From Herbinix luporum (GTDB taxonomy: Bacteria; Bacillota; Clostridia; Lachnospirales; Lachnospiraceae): a DNA stretch of 64,000 nucleotides. The DNA lies in contig NZ_LN879430.1 in assembly GCF_900070325.1 (NCBI RefSeq), positions 174,501 to 238,500 of the forward strand. Reading direction: 5' to 3'. Position 1 is the stretch's first letter. Each line of letters opens with the position of its first letter. The notes beneath the pieces were generated by a model. The model made no database searches. It was given only the letters and a program-made list of their open reading frames with translations, and was not told where the DNA came from. Shown piece by piece: positions 26,340-33,916 of this stretch. A program made the translations under genes and the position numbers.

Positions 26340-27896
26340 ATGGGTAAAAAGTTTATGTTTTTCTATACAGTGATAGCTTTATCTGTATTCATGTTATTTA
26401 CCGGAAAAACATCAAATGTTTATGCAGCCGAAGATCCTACCATTACTAAGGGTGTTTTCATAGATGAAGTAGATGTTAGCGGAATGACTGCTAAAGAAGC
26501 GGAAGAAGCAATAGATAAGTATTTTAATGAACTAAAAAAGAAACAATTAACTGTTATGGTTGATAATAGCAGAGTTACCACCACTTTAGATGAACTTGGA
26601 TATTCATATAAAATTAATGGTGTTATTGAAGAGGCACTAAAGATTGGTACCAGTGGTAATCTCATTAAAAGATATAAAGAGATGAAAGATATAGCCCATG
26701 GCGGAATAAAGTATCCTCTTGAATATAGCTTAGATGAGAATAAAGTCAGAGAATTTGTATCAGTTAAGGTCTCAGAGTATAATGTAGAACCTGTAAATGC
26801 GTCTGTATATAGAAATGAGGGCAAATTAATTTATACAAATCATGTTCCCGGAAAACAGGTTAATGTGGAGCCCACTGTCTTAAATATACTTGATAAAATA
26901 AAAAATTCTTGGGATAGAAATGATATTACTATTGAAGCTTATATTCAAAATGTTGATCCAATCTATACAAGGGATATTGTTGAAAAGTGTAATACAATTT
27001 TAGGCAGCTTTACCACTGAATATGCTAATTCTGCAGAAGGTCGGGCAGCTAATCTTGCTAATGGGGCAAAGTTAATTAATAATACGGTACTTTATCCGGG
27101 AGATATTTTTAGCGGATATGAGCATTTGGCACCTTTTACTGAAGAAAACGGTTATTTTTCAGCCGGAGCATATTCTGCAGGTAAGGTTATTGACAGTATC
27201 GGTGGAGGGGCCTGCCAGGTAACCACTACATTATATAATGCGGTCCTTGAAGCAGAACTAGAAATTGTTGAGCGTCATGCCCATTCCATGACCATAAGCT
27301 ATGTGGACTTATCAAGGGATGCGGCAATAGCCGGTACTTATAAAGATTTAAAATTTAAAAACAATACGGATGTACCTATCTTAATCGAAGCATATACAAA
27401 GGGACGAAAAATAACATTTAATATCTGGGGATGTGAAACCAGGGATACGACCAATAGAAAAATAAAATTTGAGACTAAGGTATTATCAAAAACTGCACCT
27501 CCTGCAGATGTTATCGAAAAAGATCCCACAAAGCCTGAAACATACAAAAAGGTAACCCAGTCTGCCCATACAGGTTATAGGACTGAACTTTATAAGGTTG
27601 TTTATGAAAATGGAGTAGAAGTAGACAGAATTCTTATTAATAAAAGCTATTATTCTCCTGCACCTCGTTATATAACAATTGGTACCAAGAAAGTAGAGGT
27701 AGCTCCTCCTAAAGATAAAACTGACAAGAATAAAGATACTTCCAAGGAAGATAAGGATAAAAAACCTGATAAGAAAGATGATTCACAGAAAGAGGAAGAA
27801 AAAACACAAGATAATATTGAAAATACCCAGACTCAGTTTGAGGAGAATATCAATTGGAATCCGGAATGGGATGAGGAAGGCTTTGAAGATGAATAA
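26340..27896 (+). CDS. VanW family protein with peptidoglycan-binding-like domain
   Basis: A 518-residue exported or membrane-anchored protein: N-terminal signal or anchor helix (about 3-25), a PF12229-type domain (about 35-210), the VanW domain (about 225-380, with GGGACQVTTTLYNAVLEAEL and ERHAHSMTISYV), a G5-like segment (about 395-450) and a Lys/Asp/Glu-rich tail. VanW is found in some vancomycin-resistance clusters but its activity is undefined, and here it is a chromosomal cell-wall protein. I chose ATG 26340 because of the AGGAGGG site directly upstream; an earlier in-frame ATG lacks one. Confidence 0.85.
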   Translation: MGKKFMFFYTVIALSVFMLFTGKTSNVYAAEDPTITKGVFIDEVDVSGMTAKEAEEAIDKYFNELKKKQLTVMVDNSRVTTTLDELGYSYKINGVIEEALKIGTSGNLIKRYKEMKDIAHGGIKYPLEYSLDENKVREFVSVKVSEYNVEPVNASVYRNEGKLIYTNHVPGKQVNVEPTVLNILDKIKNSWDRNDITIEAYIQNVDPIYTRDIVEKCNTILGSFTTEYANSAEGRAANLANGAKLINNTVLYPGDIFSGYEHLAPFTEENGYFSAGAYSAGKVIDSIGGGACQVTTTLYNAVLEAELEIVERHAHSMTISYVDLSRDAAIAGTYKDLKFKNNTDVPILIEAYTKGRKITFNIWGCETRDTTNRKIKFETKVLSKTAPPADVIEKDPTKPETYKKVTQSAHTGYRTELYKVVYENGVEVDRILINKSYYSPAPRYITIGTKKVEVAPPKDKTDKNKDTSKEDKDKKPDKKDDSQKEEEKTQDNIENTQTQFEENINWNPEWDEEGFEDE

Positions 27897-27916
27897 GCCT
27901 ATATTTGGAGGTACCT

Positions 27917-28900
27917 ATGAAAATAGGCAAAATACATGAGACAATACTTAAAAGATCTGTACTAAATCAGATTAAACACAGAAGAGATGAAGTACTGCTA
28001 GGACCTGCCATAGGAAAAAACTGCAGTATAATAGACCTTAATGGAGAGGATTTGCTGGCTGTATCCACAAATCCTCTTAAAGATATAATGAATAATACGG
28101 GAATTCTTGCCGTCCATAAAACAGTCAATAATATTGCCTCTAGTGGAGCTGAGCCTATAGGTATAACACTTTCCATATTGCTGCCGGAAGATACTGAAGA
28201 ATCCAGCTTAAAAGTATTGATTCATGATGTAGATATGGTTTGTAAAGAGCTTAATATAGAGGTTTTTGGGGTAGAAGCAGAAGTAACAAAAGTTGTAATC
28301 AAACCGGTATTAACGGTTACCGGTGTAGGAAGATTAAAAAAATCAGATATAGAAAAAGGTTTGGCAGCTATACCGGGTCAAGAAATTGTCATGACTAAGT
28401 GGGTAGGCCTAGAGGGCACTGCTATATTGGCAAAGGCAAAGGAAGAGGAATTACTAAGCAGATATTCTGCCGCCTTTATTAACGGGGCAAAAAGTATGCT
28501 TGATTATATATCAGTTCTTCCTGAAGTAAAAATAGCAAATCAAGTCGGTGTAACATCTATGCATAACGTAACAGAAGGCGGAATATTCGGAGCATTATGG
28601 GAATTGGGTGCGGCTTTTAAGGTTGGGCTTGAAGTGGATTTACAAAAAATTCTGTTAAAACAAGAGACAGTAGAAATATGCGAATATTTTGATCTGAATC
28701 CCTATATGCTCATATCCGGCGGTTGTTTACTGATGGTAACCGATAAAGCAAATTTTTTAGTGGAGAGTCTGAGAGAGGAAGGTATAGAAGCGGCAGTGAT
28801 AGGCCGGATAAAGGAAGGTAATGACAGGCTTGTTAAAAACAATGATGAACTGCGATTTCTAGAGCCTTCTCAGTCAGATGAGTTATATAAAGTGATATAA
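27917..28900 (+). CDS. AIR synthase-related (PurM/HypE-like) protein
   Basis: A 327-residue protein of the PurM superfamily, whose members use ATP to activate amide or carboxamide groups. The N-terminal domain has a GPAIGKNCSIIDL-like nucleotide entry and DLLAVSTNPLKD; the C-terminal part has NVTEGGIFGALWELGAA. It lacks the C-terminal Cys tail of HypE, and no hydrogenase genes are near, so hydrogenase maturation is unlikely. The TTG upstream at 27905 overlaps the GGAGG site; the ATG at 27917 is preferred. It precedes an Lrp regulator and an aminotransferase. Confidence 0.75.
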   Translation: MKIGKIHETILKRSVLNQIKHRRDEVLLGPAIGKNCSIIDLNGEDLLAVSTNPLKDIMNNTGILAVHKTVNNIASSGAEPIGITLSILLPEDTEESSLKVLIHDVDMVCKELNIEVFGVEAEVTKVVIKPVLTVTGVGRLKKSDIEKGLAAIPGQEIVMTKWVGLEGTAILAKAKEEELLSRYSAAFINGAKSMLDYISVLPEVKIANQVGVTSMHNVTEGGIFGALWELGAAFKVGLEVDLQKILLKQETVEICEYFDLNPYMLISGGCLLMVTDKANFLVESLREEGIEAAVIGRIKEGNDRLVKNNDELRFLEPSQSDELYKVI

Positions 28901-28976
28901 ACTAGAAACATATCCAATAAAACCTGCTTGCATAGTACTTCTTAAAAGGATCAGGTAGAAAAGAGAGGGATTTAGG

Positions 28977-29459
28977 ATGAGAGAAAAGATACTAACAGCA
29001 ATTGACAAGAATAGTAAATTGACTGCGAAAGATCTGGCAATCATGTTGGGGTCTACTGAAGAAGAAGTAACATCTATTTTAAAACAGTTGGAAGAAGAAC
29101 ATATTATATGTGGATATCCAACCTTAATTAACTGGGATAAGGTTCAATGTGAAAGAGTTACAGCCTTAATAGAAGTGAAAGTTACCCCTCAAAGGGGATT
29201 GGGATTTGATAAAATAGCTGAAAGAATCTATAAGTTTGATGAAGTTCAGTCAGTTTATCTAATGTCCGGTGGATTTGACCTTACTGTAATAATTGAAGGT
29301 AAGACCATGAGAGAAGTTGCAAATTTTGTGGCGGCAAAGCTTGCACCCATGGATGCAATTTTAAGCACGGCAACCCATTTTGTATTGAAAAAGTATAAAG
29401 AACATGGTCTGCCCTTGGTAGAGCCCAAGCAGGATGAAAGGATGTTGATTAGCCCTTGA
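28977..29459 (+). CDS. Lrp/AsnC family transcriptional regulator
   Basis: A 160-residue regulator with an N-terminal winged helix (AKDLAIMLGSTEEEVTSILKQLEEE) and a C-terminal RAM/AsnC ligand-binding domain (about 65-145, with VYLMSGGFDLTVIIEG). Members respond to amino acids. Its stop overlaps the TTG start of the aminotransferase, so the two are translationally coupled and probably functionally linked. Confidence 0.9.
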   Translation: MREKILTAIDKNSKLTAKDLAIMLGSTEEEVTSILKQLEEEHIICGYPTLINWDKVQCERVTALIEVKVTPQRGLGFDKIAERIYKFDEVQSVYLMSGGFDLTVIIEGKTMREVANFVAAKLAPMDAILSTATHFVLKKYKEHGLPLVEPKQDERMLISP

Positions 29460-30616
29460 GAAACCCATTATCACGAAATGTAGTTAATATTCAGCCTTCG
29501 GGTATTAGGAAATTTTTTGATATTGTTAGCGAGATGAAGGATGCCATATCCTTAGGAGTAGGTGAACCGGATTTTGATACTCCTTGGCATATTAGGGAGG
29601 AAGGTATATATTCCTTAGAAAAGGGTAGGACCTTTTATACATCAAATTCCGGTCTTAAAGAGTTAAAAATTGAAATCTGTAATTATTTATATAGGAGATG
29701 TGATCTTCAATATAACTATAGCAATGAGGTTTTAGTTACCGTAGGTGGTAGTGAAGCAATTGATTTGGCACTTCGTGCCATGGTTGATCCTGGGGATGAG
29801 GTATTGGTTCCTCAGCCATCTTATGTTTCATATCATCCTTGTGCCCTCTTGGCAGGGGCAGTGCCTGTGGTAATAGAACTTAAGGAAGAAAACAATTTTA
29901 AATTAACTAAACAAGATCTGCTATCTGCAATAACAGATAAAACTAAGATCTTAATTCTTCCTTTTCCCAACAATCCTACAGGAGCAATCATGGACTATGA
30001 TGATTTGAAGGATATAGTTGATATTATTATAGAAAAGGACTTATATGTAATTTCCGATGAGATTTATTCAGAACTTACTTATGGAAAGAGGCATGTATCT
30101 ATTGCAAGCTTTCCGGGTATGAGAGATCGTACTATAGTTATTAATGGATTTTCGAAATCCTATGCCATGACCGGATGGAGGTTAGGATATGCAGCGGGGC
30201 CTGCTTTAATTATTGAACAGATGACAAAAATACATCAGTTTGCCATTATGTGCGCTCCTACTACCAGCCAGTATGCGGCGGTTGAGGCATTAAGAAACGG
30301 AGATTCTGATGTAGAGATGATGAGGGATGCATATGACAAACGCAGAAAGTATCTTGTGCATGCCATTCGCAATATGGGTCTTTCTTGCTTTGAACCTCTT
30401 GGAGCATTTTATGTGTTTCCATCAATCAAGGGCCTTAATATGTCATCAGATGACTTTGCCACCAGGCTGTTACAGGAGGAAAAGGTGGCAGTTGTTCCCG
30501 GAACTGCATTTGGAGCCTGTGGCGAGGGATTCCTACGGATATCTTACGCCTATTCCATAGATAATTTAAAAGTTGCTTTGGAAAGAATAGAGCGCTTTGT
30601 AAAAAAACACAAATGA
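29456..30616 (+). CDS. PLP-dependent class I/II aminotransferase
   Basis: A 386-residue fold-type I enzyme of the aspartate/aromatic aminotransferase group. The cofactor Lys lies in GFSKSYAMTGWRLGY, with PNNPTGAIM and DEIYSEL as PLP-contact motifs. It starts at a TTG overlapping the regulator stop; no in-frame ATG lies nearby and the homologous start is here. The coupled Lrp regulator suggests amino-acid-controlled expression. The exact substrate cannot be assigned. Confidence 0.9.
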   Translation: MRNPLSRNVVNIQPSGIRKFFDIVSEMKDAISLGVGEPDFDTPWHIREEGIYSLEKGRTFYTSNSGLKELKIEICNYLYRRCDLQYNYSNEVLVTVGGSEAIDLALRAMVDPGDEVLVPQPSYVSYHPCALLAGAVPVVIELKEENNFKLTKQDLLSAITDKTKILILPFPNNPTGAIMDYDDLKDIVDIIIEKDLYVISDEIYSELTYGKRHVSIASFPGMRDRTIVINGFSKSYAMTGWRLGYAAGPALIIEQMTKIHQFAIMCAPTTSQYAAVEALRNGDSDVEMMRDAYDKRRKYLVHAIRNMGLSCFEPLGAFYVFPSIKGLNMSSDDFATRLLQEEKVAVVPGTAFGACGEGFLRISYAYSIDNLKVALERIERFVKKHK

Positions 30617-30674
30617 TTATTATACATAATTAAAATTTTATGACAGAATATATTTGACTCAGGAGGTAACTAGA

Positions 30675-31145
30675 ATGGCTGCTCTTAATGTGGATCATAT
30701 TAATCCTTTTTTGTTAGCAACTTCAAAAATTTTAAAGGAAATGTGCTTTATAGAACCTAAGATGGACAAGCCTTCTATTAAAGAAGCAGTCTTTCTTGAC
30801 AATACACTTTTAATAATAATTGGATTTACAGGTAAAATAAAGGGTCAAGTTATAATTGCTTTTGAGCATAATACAGCTTGCGATATAGCATCTAAAATGA
30901 TTATGATGCCGGTAACAGAGATGGACGATTTTGCAGTAAGTGCAATTAGCGAGTTGGGAAATATGATTCTCGGTAATGCAGCCACAATTTTCTCGACTCA
31001 GGGAATAGATATGGACATAACCCCACCTACAATAGGAAAAGGTACTATGTCATTTTCACATTCCTATTCAAAAAATATCTGTATTCCATTTATATATGAC
31101 GGTGACAAAAGGATAGAAGTTAATATAGCCATAAAAGGTTTGTAA
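30675..31145 (+). CDS. cheX: CheX-family chemotaxis phosphatase
   Basis: A 156-residue protein of the CheC/CheX/FliY family that dephosphorylates CheY-P. The active-site E-x2-N pattern is in AISELGNMILGNA, and the domain length fits CheX. I chose ATG 30675 because AGGAGGT precedes it; an upstream in-frame start at 30654 overlaps this site. No other chemotaxis gene is in the window. The next gene, trmL, begins 67 bases on with a hairpin between. Confidence 0.85.
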   Translation: MAALNVDHINPFLLATSKILKEMCFIEPKMDKPSIKEAVFLDNTLLIIIGFTGKIKGQVIIAFEHNTACDIASKMIMMPVTEMDDFAVSAISELGNMILGNAATIFSTQGIDMDITPPTIGKGTMSFSHSYSKNICIPFIYDGDKRIEVNIAIKGL

Positions 31146-31154
31146 AAACAGAAG

Positions 31155-31212
31155 AAGGGAGTGATACGGTCATACTTCGTGAATGGCTTTCATGGAATAT
31201 GACCGTTTTATT
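31155..31212 (+). promoter_or_regulatory. Ribosome site of trmL followed by a long hairpin
   Basis: AAGGGAG (31155-31161) is too far from the trmL ATG at 31213 in linear sequence. Between them lies a hairpin with arms ACGGTCATA (31166-31174) and TATGACCGT (31198-31206), extended inward by TTC/GAA and TGAA/TTCA. Folding removes 41 bases and leaves about 10 between the ribosome site and the ATG. A TTTTATT run after the stem also allows a terminator reading. Confidence 0.6.
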
Positions 31213-31713
31213 ATGAATATTGTACTATTAGAACCGGAGATTCCTGCAAACACCGGTAATATCGGTAGAACTTGTGTGGCTACCAATACAAAGCTACATT
31301 TAATAGAACCCTTAGGATTTAGCTTAAATGAAAAACAGCTAAAAAGGGCAGGACTAGATTATTGGCACAAACTAGACCTTAGGGTTTATGATGATTTTGA
31401 TGATTTTTTAGAGAAAAATAATTATCCCAAAATATATATGGCTACAACCAAGGCAGTTAGGTCATATACTCAGGTAAAGTATGATAAAGACTGTTTTATT
31501 ATGTTTGGGAAAGAAAGTTCTGGAATACCGGAAGAGCTTCTTCTGGCCAATAAGGAAAATTGCATCCGTATACCAATGGTAGGAGATATTAGGAGCCTTA
31601 ACCTTGGTAATTCCGTTGCAATTATCCTATATGAGGCCCTAAGACAGAATAATTTTGAAACTATGCAGATGGAAGGTAATCTACATTATCACAACTGGGA
31701 TGATCAGTTGTAG
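31213..31713 (+). CDS. trmL: tRNA (cytidine/uridine-34 2'-O)-methyltransferase
   Basis: A 166-residue SPOUT enzyme that methylates the wobble ribose of leucine tRNAs using SAM. Motifs are the N-terminal MNIVLLEPEIPANTGNIGRTC, FGKESSGIPEELL and the knot end IPMVGDIRSLNLGNSVAIILYEALRQ, all complete. The frame is open to 31183, but ATG 31213 gives the universal family start. It lacks a close ribosome site; the hairpin described upstream may bring one near. It is convergent with the histidine kinase gene. Confidence 0.94.
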   Translation: MNIVLLEPEIPANTGNIGRTCVATNTKLHLIEPLGFSLNEKQLKRAGLDYWHKLDLRVYDDFDDFLEKNNYPKIYMATTKAVRSYTQVKYDKDCFIMFGKESSGIPEELLLANKENCIRIPMVGDIRSLNLGNSVAIILYEALRQNNFETMQMEGNLHYHNWDDQL

Positions 31714-31726
31714 AACTTTTTATAAA

Positions 31727-33148
31727 TTAATATCCTGCTGTTTTTGGCAGGGAGAAGATAAATTCTGTTCCTACCCCCTCAGTGCTGACTACATTAATAT
31801 TCTCATTGTGAGCTTGTATTATTTCTTTTGTAATAGAAAGACCTAGACCGGTGCCTTTTTTATCCTTACCTCTGGAGGCATCGGTTTTGTAGAAACGATC
31901 CCATATCTTTTTTATTGAATCTTTAGGTATGCCGATACCGTAGTCCTTAACCGATACAAATACCTTTTCCCCCTTTTCTTCAGTGGAAACTTTAATTTTT
32001 GAATTATTGTGGCTGAATTTTATGGCATTGTCTATAAGGTTATATAAGACCTGTTGTATCTTGCTCATATCGGCATCCACATAAGTTTCGGTTGAGGAGA
32101 ATACAAGGTTTAAAGTGATTTTTTTACTCCTACAAGCTCCTTCAAAGCTTTCTGCTGTTTTCTTTATTACCAGGTTAATATCAAATGATACAATATCAAG
32201 AAGAGCACTGCGACTTTCAAATCTATTTAATTCTAATAAACTGGATGTCAGCTTATTTAGCCTCTCTGTCTCAAATAAAATTATATTTAAGTACCTATCT
32301 TGCATATCTGTAGGAATAGTACCGTCTAATATAGCTTCTGCATAGCCCTTTATAGAAGTTAGGGGAGATCTAAAATCATGGGAGATGTTTGCTACGAACT
32401 TTTTCTGGTAATCATCTAGCATACTAATTTCCTCTGCCATATATGATATGGCAGCCCCTAAATCCCTATACTCATTAGGTCCTTTAATATTAAGTTTGTA
32501 AGTATAATTTCCTGAGCTATATTCCATAGCTGCTTTCATCAATTTTTTTAGGGGCCTTGCAGTTATATAATAAATATAAATAAAAATTAAAAACAGTAAT
32601 GGGAAAAAAATAAGGAAACATATATTAATAACATCAAGATACATATTAGCCCTATCTTGTATCTCGCTCATAGGGGAATGAAGTACAATATAGCCCCGTA
32701 GTCTAAAATTATAATCCACTCTATAAATTACACTTAACATAGGCTCACGGAAGATGTTTTTAAACATAGTATTTTCCGAAAGAGTTTTGTTTAAAAACTG
32801 TGGGTCTAAATCGTTAAGATTTATATCTAAGGGGTTATTAACATTAGAAGAATCAGCAATAATCCTTCCTTCCCGATTCACAATCCAGACACGGATATTT
32901 AAGTAGGTGTCTATTGATTTGAATTGGGAAGCAAGGTCGTCATCTAAATTATTTTCCACAAAAATATTACCTCGATATGCATTAGCGATTAAGGAAGCTT
33001 CTTTATAAAGGAGATTGATTTGATCTTTTTTAAGCTTATTTTTCAACAAGGTCATACCATATGTATTTACAAGTATGAAGACCATAACAACTGAAATTAG
33101 ATAGCATAGAATCAATCTTAACCATAGAGTCTTTTTCATGGTATGCAC
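31727..33148 (-). CDS. Sensor histidine kinase, PhoR-like
   Basis: A 473-residue membrane kinase: first transmembrane helix about 8-30, extracytoplasmic sensor about 31-165, second helix about 172-195, HAMP (about 196-248), phospho-acceptor His in FVANISHDFRSPLTSIKGYA, and an ATPase domain with N, G1 and G2 boxes (NLIDNAIKFS, VKDYGIGIP, GTGLGLSI). It autophosphorylates and passes phosphate to the regulator encoded immediately upstream on the same strand. The stimulus is unknown. Confidence 0.93.
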   Translation of the reverse strand: MHTMKKTLWLRLILCYLISVVMVFILVNTYGMTLLKNKLKKDQINLLYKEASLIANAYRGNIFVENNLDDDLASQFKSIDTYLNIRVWIVNREGRIIADSSNVNNPLDINLNDLDPQFLNKTLSENTMFKNIFREPMLSVIYRVDYNFRLRGYIVLHSPMSEIQDRANMYLDVINICFLIFFPLLFLIFIYIYYITARPLKKLMKAAMEYSSGNYTYKLNIKGPNEYRDLGAAISYMAEEISMLDDYQKKFVANISHDFRSPLTSIKGYAEAILDGTIPTDMQDRYLNIILFETERLNKLTSSLLELNRFESRSALLDIVSFDINLVIKKTAESFEGACRSKKITLNLVFSSTETYVDADMSKIQQVLYNLIDNAIKFSHNNSKIKVSTEEKGEKVFVSVKDYGIGIPKDSIKKIWDRFYKTDASRGKDKKGTGLGLSITKEIIQAHNENINVVSTEGVGTEFIFSLPKTAGY

Positions 33149-33178
33149 CTGCCTAATTCTAAAATCTTATTATTATGC

Positions 33179-33892
33179 TTATTTTTTAGTGTTCTTTACT
33201 TCGAACTTATAACCTATGCCCCATACTGTGGCTAGGCTCCAATTGCTGTGATCTTTTATTTTTTCCCTTAACCTTTTGATGTGTACATCCACTGTTCTGG
33301 TATCCCCATAATATTCATAGCCCCAAATATGGTCAAGGAGCTGTTCTCTGGTAAACACCTGATTAGGATTGGAAGCTAGGAAATAAAAAAGTTCAAGTTC
33401 TTTTGGTGGCATCTCAATATTCTTGCCATAATATTGTACAGAATAATTACTGAGATTAATAATAAGATCTGGGTACTGTACAAATTTACCCTTTGGGGTA
33501 TCATCAGCCTTTTCTTCAACATTTGGATTAAATCTTCTTAATACTGCCCTTACTCTGGCTACCAATTCCTTGGAATCAAAAGGTTTGATAATATAATCAT
33601 CTGCTCCCAGTTCTAAGCCAAGTACTTTATCAAAGACTTCTCCTTTTGCTGAAAGCATTATAATAGGAATTTTGGAAGTCTTTCTTATCTCCCTACACAC
33701 TTCATATCCATCAATACCAGGAAGCATAAGGTCTAAAAGGATCAGATTCGGCTGATAGCTGTTAAATTCCTCAATGGCAGCCTCTCCGTCATGGACAATT
33801 TTTGTATCAAAACATTCCTTTGTCAGGTATAGAGAAATTAACTCAGCAATATTTACATCATCATCTACTATTAAAATTTTTTGTTTCAACAA
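33179..33892 (-). CDS. OmpR/PhoB family response regulator
   Basis: A 237-residue DNA-binding regulator: receiver domain with the acidic pocket KILIVDDDVNIAEL and phospho-acceptor Asp in LILLDLMLPGIDGYE, switch Lys in DDYIIKPFDSKEL, then a winged-helix domain (about 135-232, with PPKELELFYFLASNP and TRTVDVHIKRLREKI). It is the partner of the kinase gene 30 bases downstream. mutS2 lies immediately upstream on the same strand, so all three may share a transcript. Confidence 0.95.
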   Translation of the reverse strand: MLKQKILIVDDDVNIAELISLYLTKECFDTKIVHDGEAAIEEFNSYQPNLILLDLMLPGIDGYEVCREIRKTSKIPIIMLSAKGEVFDKVLGLELGADDYIIKPFDSKELVARVRAVLRRFNPNVEEKADDTPKGKFVQYPDLIINLSNYSVQYYGKNIEMPPKELELFYFLASNPNQVFTREQLLDHIWGYEYYGDTRTVDVHIKRLREKIKDHSNWSLATVWGIGYKFEVKNTKK

Positions 33893-33916
33893 ACTAACTA
33901 CCTCCTGATTAATAGA

